A program made the translations under genes and the position numbers. From assembly GCF_000582785.1 (NCBI RefSeq), contig NZ_HG931175.1:696465-741326 (forward strand): DNA of 44,862 bases, read 5' to 3'. Source of the DNA: Candidatus Blastococcus massiliensis AP3. GTDB lineage: Bacteria > Actinomycetota > Actinomycetes > Mycobacteriales > Geodermatophilaceae. Position 1 is the first letter of the stretch; the number at the start of each line of letters is the position of its first letter. Below, one piece after another: positions 19,555 to 28,236 of this stretch. A model generated the notes under the pieces. The model was not told the DNA's origin. It was given only the letters and a program-made list of their open reading frames with translations, and did not search any database.

Positions 19555-20728
19555 GGGGGTCGTCCGGGTCGAGGCCGAACAGCGGGAAGCTGGCCCGGCG
19601 GGTGCGCAGGATCGCCCGGTCCACCCGGGAACCGCTGAGGGCGTCCCAGTGCGAGAAGCCGGTGTACCCGCCCTCGGTCATGTGCGTCGGGGGGCGGGCG
19701 CGCATGCCCCGGGTGACGACGTCGTCCCGCCAGGACTGCGGGATCTCCGTCGCCGGGTCCAGCGGCGAGCCCGCCGCTTCGGCGATCAGATGGGTCCAGG
19801 CGCGGGGCACGGCGCGCACCAGGCCGTAGCCACCGCCGCCCAGGGCGATCCAGCGGCCGTCGCAGAGCTCGTGCGCCAGGTCGTGCATCGCCCGGTAGCT
19901 CGCCCGCTGGCCGTCGATGGTCAGCCCGAGGTCGGCCAGCGGGTCCTCGTGGTGGGAGTCGCAGCCGCACTGGGTGACCAGGATCTGGGGCCGGAACGCG
20001 CGCAGCACGCTGGGGACGACGGCGCTGAACGCGCGCAACCATGCGGAGTCGTCGGTGCCGTTGGGCAGCGCCAGGTTCACCGCGCTGCCCGAGGCCTTCT
20101 CCTCGTCGCCGGTCTCCTCGGGGAAGCCGGTGCCCGGCCACAGGGTGAGCGGGGTCTGGTGGATGCTCACCGTGAGCACCCGCGGGTCGTCGTAGAAGGC
20201 GGCCTGCACGCCGTCGCCGTGGTGGACGTCGAGGTCGACGTAGGCGATCCGCTCGTAGCCCTTCCCCAGCAACCAGGCGATGGCCACCGCGGCGTCGTTG
20301 AACACGCAGAAACCCGACGCGGCGTCGCGCATCGCATGGTGCAGCCCGCCGGAGATGTTGACCGCGTGCTGGGCGGCCCCGGTGTGGATCTGCTCGGCGG
20401 CCAGCACGCTGCCGCCGGTGATCAGCGCGGCGGCGTCGTACATGCCGTCGAAGATCGGGTTGTCCGAGGTGCCCAGGCCGTGGCCGACGGTCGGATCGGC
20501 CGGCGCCCGGCGGACCGCCTCGAGGTAGGCCGGATCGTGCACCAGGGTCAGCAGGTCGGGGCCGGCCGGCGTGGGGCGCAGCACGCGCACGCGGTCGGTC
20601 CCCAGGACACCGAGCCCCTCGGCCAGGCGCATGGTGAGGTCGAGCCGCACCGGGTGGAGGGGGTGGTCCCCGCCCATGGTGTAGCCGAGCAGCGCCTCGT
20701 CCCAGACGACGGCGACCGAGTCGCTCAC
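19547..20728 (-). CDS. acuC: AcuC-type class I histone deacetylase-like protein
   Basis: This 393-residue zinc deacetylase has the catalytic HH pair in [11 protein letters not shown], the [16 protein letters not shown] block and the zinc site [18 protein letters not shown] (Asp and His). The third zinc Asp lies in [17 protein letters not shown], and the substrate-oxyanion Tyr in ALGGGGYG. All catalytic residues appear intact. AcuC enzymes reverse lysine acetylation, notably of acetyl-CoA synthetase. GTG 20728 is chosen because GAGGAGG lies 5 nt upstream, rather than a further start with no ribosome-binding site. The next gene, a GNAT/ligase fusion, starts inside its stop region. Confidence 0.92.
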   Translation of the reverse strand: MSDSVAVVWDEALLGYTMGGDHPLHPVRLDLTMRLAEGLGVLGTDRVRVLRPTPAGPDLLTLVHDPAYLEAVRRAPADPTVGHGLGTSDNPIFDGMYDAAALITGGSVLAAEQIHTGAAQHAVNISGGLHHAMRDAASGFCVFNDAAVAIAWLLGKGYERIAYVDLDVHHGDGVQAAFYDDPRVLTVSIHQTPLTLWPGTGFPEETGDEEKASGSAVNLALPNGTDDSAWLRAFSAVVPSVLRAFRPQILVTQCGCDSHHEDPLADLGLTIDGQRASYRAMHDLAHELCDGRWIALGGGGYGLVRAVPRAWTHLIAEAAGSPLDPATEIPQSWRDDVVTRGMRARPPTHMTEGGYTGFSHWDALSGSRVDRAILRTRRASFPLFGLDPDDPRD

Positions 20729-20865
20729 CGCACCTCCTCGTGCCGCGGTGCTCCGCTCGCGCACGTCGCACGCGGACCGCCGGCGGGATCGACGCTACCG
20801 GCGCGGCCCGGGACGCGTCGGCCGGACCGCGTTCCGCGCGGCCCTGTCCGGCCACCTCGCCCCCG

Positions 20866-20871
20866 TAGACT
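20866..20871 (+). promoter_or_regulatory. -10 hexamer TAGACT upstream of ideR
   Basis: TAGACT lies 25 nt before the GTG, leaving room for the GGAGGAG ribosome-binding site. The -35 position shows only a weak CTGTCC. No IdeR box is seen around it. Confidence 0.5.
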
Positions 20872-20896
20872 GGCCGATCGACACGGAGGAGTACCT

Positions 20897-21622
20897 GTGA
20901 ACGACCTGATCGACACCACGGAGATGTACCTCCGCACCATCTTCGAGCTCGAGGAGGAGGGCATCACGCCTCTCCGGGCCCGGATCGCGGAGCGGCTCCA
21001 CCAGAGCGGCCCCACCGTGAGCCAGACGGTGGCCCGCATGGAGCGCGACGGCTTGCTGACCGTCGAGGGCGACCGTCACCTGCAGCTGTCGGACGAGGGT
21101 CGCAAGCTGGCCACCGCCGTCATGCGCAAGCACCGGCTGGCCGAGTGCCTGCTCGTGGACGTGATCGGGCTGGACTACGCCGACGTCCACGAGGAGGCCT
21201 GTCGCTGGGAGCACGTGATGAGCGAGGCCGTCGAGCGCCGGCTGCTCTCCCTGCTGGGCAACCCCAGCGTCTCGCCCTTCGGCAACCCGATCCCGGGGCT
21301 GGAGTCGCTGCGCGGCGAGGAGCCGCTCGGTGGCGAGACGTCCGCGGTGCTGGACTCCCTCGCGCTCCTGTCGACGATCGCGACCGCGGAGGGCCGCCCG
21401 GTGGTGATCCGGCGGATCAGCGAGCAGCTGCAGGAGAACGCCGACGTGCTGCGCGCCCTGGCCGACCACGGGGTGCGGCCCGGCGTCACGATGCGCGCCC
21501 GCCTGGTCGAGGGCTCCGTGGCCCTGGACGACTACGTGCTGCCCGTGGGCGTGGCCCAGCACATGTTCGTGAGCGCCGCCGACGAGGAGCTGACCCCGCT
21601 CGAGGCCGCCCCGCTGCTCTGA
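20897..21622 (+). CDS. ideR: Iron-dependent repressor IdeR (DtxR family)
   Basis: This 241-residue DtxR-family regulator represses iron uptake genes when Fe(II) is bound. The N-terminal winged helix ([20 protein letters not shown]) is followed by the dimerisation domain and a C-terminal SH3-like domain. Counting from GTG 20897, Met10, Cys102, Glu105 and His106 and the ancillary His79, Glu83 and His98 fall at exactly the positions of the metal ligands in M. tuberculosis IdeR. Manganese-sensing MntR relatives lack the SH3 domain, so IdeR is favoured. GGAGGAG gives a good ribosome-binding site. Divergent from acuC. Confidence 0.95.
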   Translation: MNDLIDTTEMYLRTIFELEEEGITPLRARIAERLHQSGPTVSQTVARMERDGLLTVEGDRHLQLSDEGRKLATAVMRKHRLAECLLVDVIGLDYADVHEEACRWEHVMSEAVERRLLSLLGNPSVSPFGNPIPGLESLRGEEPLGGETSAVLDSLALLSTIATAEGRPVVIRRISEQLQENADVLRALADHGVRPGVTMRARLVEGSVALDDYVLPVGVAQHMFVSAADEELTPLEAAPLL

Positions 21623-21667
21623 CCGCCGGGGCGGGGAGCGGCCGGCTGGGGACGGCGGCTCGCTCAC

Positions 21668-21673
21668 TACGGT
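21668..21673 (+). promoter_or_regulatory. Candidate -10 hexamer TACGGT for the S9 peptidase gene
   Basis: TACGGT lies 36 nt before GTG 21710 in the 87-nt gap after ideR; the ribosome-binding site GGAAGAAGG follows. No obvious -35. Confidence 0.4.
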
Positions 21674-21709
21674 GGGGCGGTCCCCGCCGCCCGTCGGAAG
21701 AAGGCCCCG

Positions 21710-23788
21710 GTGAGCTCCTCCGCTCCTGCACCCGCCGACCCGGCCGCCGAGCCGGCGCCCACACCCTTCCACCGGCTGAGCGACTTCGTCACCCTGCCGC
21801 GGATCGGTGCGCTGGCCCTGTCGGCGGACGGATCCCGGCTGGCGGTCTCGCTGGCCACCCTGGATCCCGCCAAGAAGAAGTGGCAGACGGCGCTGTGGGA
21901 GGTCGACCCGGCGGGAGCGCGGCCGGCCCGCCGGCTCACCCGCAGCGTCCCCGGCGAGTCCGCGCCGGTGTGGGCCCCCGACGGCTCGCTGCTGTTCACC
22001 TCGGCCCGCCCGGACCCGGGGGCCGCGGAGGCGGGGGAACCGAAGCCGGCCCTGTGGAGCCTTCCCCCTGGGGGCGGTGAGGCCCGTCCGGTGCTCGCCC
22101 GCCCCGGCGGCATCTCGGCCGTGGCGGTGGCGGCCGACAGCGGGGACCTCGTCGTCGCCTCGGCCACGGTCCCCGGAGGCTCGGAGGCCGAGGCCGACGA
22201 GCAGCGCCGCAAGCAGCGGGCCGACGCCGGCATCACCGCGATCCTGCACGAGGCCTATCCCGTCCGGTACTGGGACCACGACCTGGGTCCGGCCGCGCCG
22301 CACCTGTTCTGGGCCGGGCAACTGCCCGACGAGGACCCGACGGGGGCCGGCGAGCCGCTGCCGCTGCGCGACCTGACGCCCGAGGCGACGCCGCCGCACG
22401 GCGCCGGTGAGGACTTCACCCTCTCGCCCGACGGGCGGCTGCTCGCCCGCGCCGAGGAGATCCCCGACGGGCCGGCCGGCCACCGCAACCGGGTGGTGCT
22501 CATCGCCACCGACGGCAGCGGGACGCGGGTGCTGGTCGACGATCCGCTGGCCGACGTCTACGGCGCCCGGTTCTCCCCCGACGGCACCTCGCTCATCTGC
22601 GTCCGCGAGTCGCTGTCCAGCTACGCCGAGCCGCCGGACTACACGCTCCTGGTCGTCGACGTCGAGAGCGGCACGGCCCGCGACCTGACGCCCGAGTTCG
22701 ACCGGTGGCCGAGCGCTCCGCAGTTCAGCGCCGACGGCACGGCCGTCTACTTCCTCGCCGACGACGACGGCCGGCACGCCGTCTTCCGGGTGCCCGTGGA
22801 CGGCGGCACGCCGACGCGGCTGACCGGCGACGGGGCGTACAGCCACCTGCAGGTCGCCCCCGACGGCACCGCCCTCTACGCGCTGCGCTCGGCCTACGAC
22901 TCCCCCTCGGTGCCGGTACGGCTGGACCCGGAGGCGCCCCTGCAGGACCCGGTCGTGCTGCCCAGCCCGGGCACCGTCGACGCGCTGCCCGGCACGCTGA
23001 CCGAGGTGCGGGCCACCACGGAGGACGGCGTCGAGGTGCAGGCGTGGCTCGTGCTCCCCGAGGGCGCCTCGGCGGAGACCCCCGCGCCGCTCGTGCTGTG
23101 GATCCACGGCGGACCCCTGATGAGCTGGAACTCGTGGTCGTGGCGCTGGTGCCCGTGGGTGCTCGCCGCCCAGGGCTACGCGGTGCTGCTGCCCAACCCG
23201 GCGCTGTCGCAGGGCTTCGGTCAGGACTTCGTCCGCCGCGGCTGGGGCGAGTGGGGCGGCGCGCCCTACACGGACCTGATGGCCGCCGTCGACGCCGCGG
23301 AGGCCCGTCCCGACATCGACGCGGACCGGACGGCGGCCATGGGCGGCTCGTTCGGCGGCTACATGGCCAACTGGGTGGCCACGCAGACCGACCGCTTCCG
23401 GGCGATCGTCACCCATGCCGGGCTCTGGCACATCGACTCGTTCACCGGGACCACCGACGCCGCGTACTACTGGGAGAAGGAGTGGGGCGACCCGCTGCAG
23501 GAGCCCAAGCGCTACGAGCAGAACTCGCCACACCGGTACGCCGACGCGATCCGCACGCCGATGCTGGTGATCCACGGCGACAAGGACTACCGCGTGCCCG
23601 TGGGCGAGGCCCTGCACCTCTGGTACGACCTGCAGAAGCGGGGCGTGCCGTCGAAGTTCCTCTACTTCCCCGACGAGAACCACTGGGTGCTCACCTCCGG
23701 GAACTCCGCGGTCTGGTACGAGACCGTGCTGGCCTTCCTGGGCGAACACGTTCTCGAGCAGGAATGGCGGCGCCCGGAGCTGCTCTGA
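21710..23788 (+). CDS. S9 family peptidase (prolyl oligopeptidase/acylaminoacyl peptidase type)
   Basis: This 692-residue serine peptidase has an N-terminal beta-propeller with repeated strand patterns (LALSADGSRLAVSLA, FSPDGTSLICVRES, FSADGTAVYFLADD) and a C-terminal alpha/beta-hydrolase domain. The nucleophile motif is GGSFGGYMANW (Ser at about 547), the acid is in HGDKDYRVPVG (Asp at about 626), and the base is in DENHWV (His at about 658). The oxyanion segment is LWIHGGPLMSWNSW. It likely trims peptides in the cytoplasm, since no signal peptide is seen. GTG 21710 has GGAAGAAGG at 6 nt. Whether it is a dipeptidyl or acylaminoacyl peptidase cannot be decided. Confidence 0.93.
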   Translation: MSSSAPAPADPAAEPAPTPFHRLSDFVTLPRIGALALSADGSRLAVSLATLDPAKKKWQTALWEVDPAGARPARRLTRSVPGESAPVWAPDGSLLFTSARPDPGAAEAGEPKPALWSLPPGGGEARPVLARPGGISAVAVAADSGDLVVASATVPGGSEAEADEQRRKQRADAGITAILHEAYPVRYWDHDLGPAAPHLFWAGQLPDEDPTGAGEPLPLRDLTPEATPPHGAGEDFTLSPDGRLLARAEEIPDGPAGHRNRVVLIATDGSGTRVLVDDPLADVYGARFSPDGTSLICVRESLSSYAEPPDYTLLVVDVESGTARDLTPEFDRWPSAPQFSADGTAVYFLADDDGRHAVFRVPVDGGTPTRLTGDGAYSHLQVAPDGTALYALRSAYDSPSVPVRLDPEAPLQDPVVLPSPGTVDALPGTLTEVRATTEDGVEVQAWLVLPEGASAETPAPLVLWIHGGPLMSWNSWSWRWCPWVLAAQGYAVLLPNPALSQGFGQDFVRRGWGEWGGAPYTDLMAAVDAAEARPDIDADRTAAMGGSFGGYMANWVATQTDRFRAIVTHAGLWHIDSFTGTTDAAYYWEKEWGDPLQEPKRYEQNSPHRYADAIRTPMLVIHGDKDYRVPVGEALHLWYDLQKRGVPSKFLYFPDENHWVLTSGNSAVWYETVLAFLGEHVLEQEWRRPELL

Positions 23789-23806
23789 GCCACCCGGTCG
23801 CCCGCA

Positions 23807-24925
23807 TCAGCCCGACGGCATCCCGGCCGGGTCCAGGTCCTCCGGCCAGCGGGCGGCCTCGACGAGGAACGCGCGCAGCCGGCTTGGCGGCACGCAAGCG
23901 GCCAGGGCGTCGGCGATCAGTGCGGCGAGCGAGTAGTCGGGGTCGCTGTCGAGCGCGCGGTCCACGGCGATGTTGGCCATCGCCCCGTCGCCGCGCAGCC
24001 AGGCGCTGACGGCCAGCAACGTCGCCGGGGCGGCGTCCAGCGGGGACGGCGCCCGACGCGTGCACTCGGTCCAGAGCACCTCGGCCGCCGCCGCGTCGTC
24101 GGCGAGGGACAGCTGGAGCGACCAGTCGCGGACGGCGACCTCGCGCAGGCCCCACAGGATGCGGGCGACGTCGTCGTCGGGGAGGCGTTCGCTGTCCGGT
24201 CCCGGCCGGCAGCGCTCGACCGCTCGCCGGATCAGCCGGCGCGAGGCCTCTGCCCGGGCCTGCCTGCTGGGTTCCTGCGCGAGCTCCTCGACGGTGCGCA
24301 GGCACGCGCTCCGCATGGCGGCCTGCGCGCCGGCCCCGGGGCGGGCGATGCGCTGCTCCAGCGCCGACCGGTCCCCCGCCACCACCGTGCCGGCGGCCAC
24401 GGAGGCGGCCTCGATCTGCCCGACCTCCGCCGGCAGCAGGGTGCCGGCCCCGGGACCGCAGCAGGGATGGGGGCAGTCGAAGTCCCACCACCGCCCGCCA
24501 CGCACGAGCAACGCCTGCTCCAGCGGGATCCCGGCCGCGTCCAGGGCGAGCACGAGGTCGTGCACCAGCGCCCGGTGCGGCAGGCCGGTGCCCGGCCAGG
24601 GCTCGTCGGGGAGCTCGGAGAGCACGAGGGCCACGGCCCCCCGCGGATCGTCGGTGCCCAGGCTGTCGGCCAGGGCCGAGGCGAGTGCCCGGCGGTGCGC
24701 CGCGGCCGGGAGATCGGCGCGCACGGTCAGCCCGACCCGGCGTCCGGACTCCCCACCCAGGCCGATGAGCACCACGGACTCGTCGGGCCGGTAGCCGAGC
24801 AGGTGCGGCAGGCCCGCGGCGAGCTCACCGGGGTCCCCGACCCGGACCGGGTCGGGGGCGGGTGGCCCGTCGGGAAGGGTGGAGGACCGGGGTGGCGGGC
24901 GGTCGGTCGGATGCGGCGTGTCCAT
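23807..24925 (-). CDS. DUF4192 domain-containing protein
   Basis: This 372-residue actinobacterial protein is of unknown function. The family signature near the start is LAAGLPHLLGYRPDESVVLIGLGG, followed by VGLTVRADLP and later WWDFDCPHPCCGPGAGTLLP with three clustered cysteines, which could bind metal. The C-terminal half is helical and Ala-rich with the conserved LLAVSAWLRGDGAMANIAVDRAL. The first 25 residues are Pro-rich. The ATG at 24925 gives the normal family length, although its ribosome-binding site is weak. Convergent with the S9 peptidase with an 18-nt gap. Confidence 0.88.
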   Translation of the reverse strand: MDTPHPTDRPPPRSSTLPDGPPAPDPVRVGDPGELAAGLPHLLGYRPDESVVLIGLGGESGRRVGLTVRADLPAAAHRRALASALADSLGTDDPRGAVALVLSELPDEPWPGTGLPHRALVHDLVLALDAAGIPLEQALLVRGGRWWDFDCPHPCCGPGAGTLLPAEVGQIEAASVAAGTVVAGDRSALEQRIARPGAGAQAAMRSACLRTVEELAQEPSRQARAEASRRLIRRAVERCRPGPDSERLPDDDVARILWGLREVAVRDWSLQLSLADDAAAAEVLWTECTRRAPSPLDAAPATLLAVSAWLRGDGAMANIAVDRALDSDPDYSLAALIADALAACVPPSRLRAFLVEAARWPEDLDPAGMPSG

Positions 24926-25004
24926 GGACCGACCGTGCCCGCGGCCGTGCTCGCCCGGCGGCCGCCCATCGGATCTGTGGACCGGCCGCCGGGCTGTGGA
25001 CGGT

Positions 25005-25760
25005 TCAGTCGAGCGCGTCGGCCTGCGTCTCGTAGGCCTGCTCGAGCAGCGACGCGAATGCCGCGGGGTCCAGCGCGGCACCCGCTCCGCTCGGGTCCGC
25101 CGACAGCGTCGTCATGATGATCAGCCGGTCGCCGTCCTGGACGGCGCCGAGCAGCACCGGCACCGACGCCTGCGTCCCGTCGGGGAGCGCCACCACGGTG
25201 GTGTAGCGCAGCGCGGCCGAGCCGTCGCCGAGGTCTGCGACCGGCAGCTCCTCGAACGTGACGGTGGCGTCCCCGATCTCCGGCGAGCTGATCTGCGCCT
25301 GCGGGCAGCGCTCGACGGCGCTCGCCAGCTCGTCGATGGCGCCCTCGACCGGCCCACCGCGGGTCAGCATCTCGACGGTGACCGTGGTGCCCACCGTGGC
25401 GCTCACGGCGGCGATGTCGTCGAAGTCCGCGAGGTCGGGCTGGGTGCCCTCGACGGCGCCCGCACACGACTCGGGCGTGATCTGCACGTCGCTGAACTGC
25501 TCCGCGAGGCCCGCGCCCCGCTCGAGCTCCTCCGGTGACACCGCGGCCACGACCGCGTCGGGCCCGAACGCGTCGGCGGGCAGCAGACCGGAGGCGAGAT
25601 CCGGCTGCTTCGCCGGCTCCGAGGAGGCGGCGGACTTCTTCGAGCCGGAGGCCGACCGCTCGTCGCCGTCGTCGCCACCCCCGCACCCGGTGAGGACGGC
25701 AGCGCAGGTCAGGCCCGCGGCGAGCAGCCGCAGCCGGCCGGACCGGGAAGTCATCGACAT
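25005..25760 (-). CDS. Putative secreted lipoprotein
   Basis: This 251-residue protein has a typical lipoprotein signal: basic start (MSMTSRSGRLR), hydrophobic stretch and lipobox LTGC, with the lipidated Cys near residue 26. A Gly/Asp/Ser/Lys-rich linker follows. The mature domain has two cysteines (PESCAGAVEG and VERCPQAQ) that could form a disulfide, a layout reminiscent of PknH-like/LppH extracellular sensor domains, but similarity is only suggestive. Function is unknown. ATG 25760 is fixed by the leaderless -10; ATG 25754 is the alternative. The stop is 79 nt upstream of the DUF4192 start on the same strand. Confidence 0.82.
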   Translation of the reverse strand: MSMTSRSGRLRLLAAGLTCAAVLTGCGGGDDGDERSASGSKKSAASSEPAKQPDLASGLLPADAFGPDAVVAAVSPEELERGAGLAEQFSDVQITPESCAGAVEGTQPDLADFDDIAAVSATVGTTVTVEMLTRGGPVEGAIDELASAVERCPQAQISSPEIGDATVTFEELPVADLGDGSAALRYTTVVALPDGTQASVPVLLGAVQDGDRLIIMTTLSADPSGAGAALDPAAFASLLEQAYETQADALD

Positions 25761-25766
25761 GGCCAG

Positions 25767-25772
25767 ACGGTA
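25767..25772 (-). promoter_or_regulatory. -10 hexamer TACCGT, leaderless start of the lipoprotein gene
   Basis: On the minus strand TACCGT ends exactly 6 nt before ATG 25760 and no ribosome-binding site is present. Confidence 0.55.
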
Positions 25773-25822
25773 GCCGCCCGGCCGGGCACCGCGGGTCACC
25801 CGAGCAGGCGCGCGGCTGCCGC

Positions 25823-26116
25823 TCAGACCCGGTACTGCACGGCCGCGCGCGCGGCGAGGATCGGCCGGACGTGCTCGGCGACCACCGCCTGGTGCACCGG
25901 GTCCCGGGCGTAGCGGGAGAACGCCTCGGCGTCCGGGAAGTCGGCGATGAGCACCGCGGAGGCGTTGCCCTCGGACAGCCCGGCGTCCTCGGCGACCACC
26001 AGGGAGGTCATGCCCCCGACCTCCCGCCGCAGCCCCCGCAGCGCCTCGACGGCGGCGCTGCGCCGCTGCGCGTCGGCCGCCGGAGACCACGTGAACGTGA
26101 CGACGTGACGGATCAT
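25823..26116 (-). CDS. Dabb family (stress-responsive alpha-beta barrel) protein
   Basis: This 97-residue protein matches the dimeric alpha/beta-barrel Dabb family. MIRHVVTFTWSPAAD forms the first strand with the characteristic H-V-V; ALRGLRREVGGM, SAVLIADFPDAEAFSRYARD and HQAVVAEHVRPIL follow. The family is often stress-induced or polyketide-cyclase-like; no substrate can be assigned. GGCAGGGTGC precedes ATG 26116. Divergent from the glycan operon, with a 96-nt gap. Confidence 0.88.
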   Translation of the reverse strand: MIRHVVTFTWSPAADAQRRSAAVEALRGLRREVGGMTSLVVAEDAGLSEGNASAVLIADFPDAEAFSRYARDPVHQAVVAEHVRPILAARAAVQYRV

Positions 26117-26199
26117 GGGCTGCACCCTGCCAGGTGGCGGATGCACCCGGACGGGGGTCGCGCGCCCGGCTGGTGGCCGGACGCGGCGGGTGGCCTCGT

Positions 26200-26205
26200 T
26201 AGAGT
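26200..26205 (+). promoter_or_regulatory. -10 hexamer TAGAGT, leaderless start of the glycan operon
   Basis: TAGAGT ends 7 nt before ATG 26213 and no ribosome-binding site precedes the ATG. It is the only promoter I see for the four-gene unit. Confidence 0.55.
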
Positions 26206-26212
26206 CCCGGTC

Positions 26213-27466
26213 ATGGGACGGTCGTTGCGCATCGCACTGCTGTCCTACCGCAGCAAGCCGCACGGCGGCGGGCAGGGCGTCTACGTCCGTGCGCTGTCGC
26301 GGGAGCTGGCCGAGCTCGGCCACCGCGTCGAGGTCTTCAGCGGTCAGCCCTACCCCGAGCTCGACGACGGCGTGCCGCTCACCAAGCTGCCCAGCCTCGA
26401 CCTGTACCGAGAGCCGGATCCGTTCCGCATCCCGCGGCTCTCGGAGTTCCGCGACCGGATCGACGTCCTCGAGTACGCGACCATGTGCGCCGCCGGCTTC
26501 CCCGAGCCGCTCACCTTCACGCTGCGCGCCGCCCGGCACCTGCTCCCCCGGGCCGCCGAGTTCGACGTCGTCCACGACAACCAGTCCCTCGGCTACGGGC
26601 TGCTGAAGCTGACCCGCGCCGGTCTGCCGACCGTCGCGACGGTGCACCACCCGATCGCCATCGACCGCGAGCTCGAGCTCGCGGCCGCGCCGTCGCTGTA
26701 CAAGAAGCTGACGCTGCGCCGCTGGTACGCGTTCACCCGCATGCAGGCCAGGGTCGTGCAGCAGCTGGACGCGATCACCACGGTGTCGGAGACCTCGCGC
26801 ACCGACATCGCGAAGTACATGGGCCTGCCCGCCTCGCGGGTCGACCTCATCCCGAACGGCATCGACCCCGGCACGTTCGCGCCCCCGGCCGAGGGGCAGC
26901 GCCGCGAGAGCGACTCGATCCTGGCCATCACCAGCGCCGACGTGCCGCTCAAGGGCCTGGTGCACCTGCTCGAGGCGGTGGCCAAGCTGCGCACCGAGCG
27001 CCCGGCCACGCTCACCGTCGTCGGCAGCGCGCGCCCGGGCGGCCCCGCGGAGGCGGCACTGGACCGGCTCGCCCTCCACGACGCCGTGCGCTTCACCGGG
27101 TCGGTCTCCGAGGAGGAGCTGATCGGGCTGCTGCAGCGGGCGACGGTGATGGCGATCCCCTCCCTGTACGAGGGCTTCTCGCTGCCCGCGATCGAGGCGA
27201 TGGCCTGCGCGACGCCGCTGGTCACGACCGACGCGGGTGCGCTGCCCGAGGTCGTGGGCACCCGGGCCGGGCTGCGGGTGAAGGCCGGCGACGTCGGCGA
27301 GCTCACCGCGGCGCTGAAGCTGGTGCTCGACTCGCCGTCCCTGGGCGAGCAGCTCGGCCGCGCCGGCCGGCGCCGCGTGCTGGACAACTACACCTGGCGG
27401 GCCACCGCCGAGCGCACCGCCGCCTGGTACGCGCAGACCCTGGACCGGAAGGGGCCCCCTTGCTGA
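26213..27466 (+). CDS. GT-B glycosyltransferase, family 4 type
   Basis: This 417-residue cytoplasmic or membrane-associated glycosyltransferase opens with IALLSYRSKPHGGGQGVYVRAL, the acceptor-side GGG loop of GT4 enzymes. FDVVHDNQSLGYGLLKL and VATVHHPI follow in the N-terminal Rossmann fold. The donor domain has LIPNGIDPGTFAP, the nucleotide-sugar motif SLYEGFSLPAIEAMACATPLV (E-x7-E) and GALPEVVG. Donor and acceptor are not predictable. It is the first of four overlapping genes, so it probably acts on the same glycan or glycolipid as the GT2 enzyme at 29329. The next gene starts inside its stop region (7-nt overlap). Confidence 0.93.
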   Translation: MGRSLRIALLSYRSKPHGGGQGVYVRALSRELAELGHRVEVFSGQPYPELDDGVPLTKLPSLDLYREPDPFRIPRLSEFRDRIDVLEYATMCAAGFPEPLTFTLRAARHLLPRAAEFDVVHDNQSLGYGLLKLTRAGLPTVATVHHPIAIDRELELAAAPSLYKKLTLRRWYAFTRMQARVVQQLDAITTVSETSRTDIAKYMGLPASRVDLIPNGIDPGTFAPPAEGQRRESDSILAITSADVPLKGLVHLLEAVAKLRTERPATLTVVGSARPGGPAEAALDRLALHDAVRFTGSVSEEELIGLLQRATVMAIPSLYEGFSLPAIEAMACATPLVTTDAGALPEVVGTRAGLRVKAGDVGELTAALKLVLDSPSLGEQLGRAGRRRVLDNYTWRATAERTAAWYAQTLDRKGPPC

Positions 27467-28236
27467 CCGTCGACTACGACTCGCTCGACCTGCGGCCGGG
27501 CATGCGCGTCCTCGACCTGGGCTGTGGCGAGGGCCGGCACGCCTTCGAGGCGATCCGCCGGGGGGCCGACGTCGTCGCGGTCGACTGGGGCGTCTCCGAG
27601 GTGGAGACGACGAAGCGCTGGCTGGGCGCGATCGTCGAGTCCGGCGAGGCGGGCCTCCGGCCCGACGGCACCCCGGCCCGCTTCGAGGTGGTGCGCGGGG
27701 ACCTGCTGCGCCTGCCCTTCCCCGACGCCAGCGTCGACCGGGTGATGGCGTCGGAGGTCCTCGAGCACATCCCCGACGACGTGACGGCGATGGCGGAGAT
27801 CTTCCGGGTGCTCAAGCCCGGCGGCCGGATGGTGATGACCGTGCCGCGGTACGGCCCCGAGCGGATCTGCTGGGCGCTGTCGGACGAGTACCACGCCAAC
27901 GAGGGCGGCCACATCCGCATCTACCGCCGCGGCGTGGTCCGCGAGCGGCTCGCCTCGGTCGGCCTGCAGCCCGGCCGCACCCACCACGCCCACTCGCTGC
28001 ACGCTCCGTTCTGGTGGCTGAAGTGCGCGGTCGGGGTGGAGAAGGACAACGCCGCCGTCCGCGCCTACCACCGGCTGCTGGTCTGGGACCTCATGCACCG
28101 CCCGTGGCTCACCCGCACGGCCGAGAAGCTGATGGACCCGGTCTTCGGCAAGAGCTTCGTCATCTACGCCGACAAGCCCGCGGACGCCGGCGGCGTTCCA
28201 GCCGACGAGGTGGAGCGGGTCCTTGCCGCCGGCTGA
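27460..28236 (+). CDS. Class I SAM-dependent methyltransferase
   Basis: This 258-residue methyltransferase begins at TTG 27460 within TTGCTGA, overlapping the GT4 stop by 7 nt, with GGAAGGGG as ribosome-binding site. Motif I is RVLDLGCGEGRHAFEA, the acidic residue binding SAM ribose is in DVVAVDWG, and motif post-II is LLRLPFPDASVDRVMASEVLEHI. The C-terminal half (RIYRRGVVRERL, HAHSLHAPFWWLKCAVG) is longer than a minimal Methyltransf_11 and may contact a lipid or glycan. Its target is inferred to be the operon's glycan product. Confidence 0.92.
   Translation: MLTVDYDSLDLRPGMRVLDLGCGEGRHAFEAIRRGADVVAVDWGVSEVETTKRWLGAIVESGEAGLRPDGTPARFEVVRGDLLRLPFPDASVDRVMASEVLEHIPDDVTAMAEIFRVLKPGGRMVMTVPRYGPERICWALSDEYHANEGGHIRIYRRGVVRERLASVGLQPGRTHHAHSLHAPFWWLKCAVGVEKDNAAVRAYHRLLVWDLMHRPWLTRTAEKLMDPVFGKSFVIYADKPADAGGVPADEVERVLAAG

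Noticed and set aside
20729-20896. IdeR box near ideR or acuC
   Set aside because: I found no 19-bp TTAGG-type palindrome in this divergent gap.
20795-23749. Minus-strand ORF of 984 residues
   Set aside because: It crosses ideR and the S9 peptidase in antisense; both have intact catalytic or metal residues on the plus strand.
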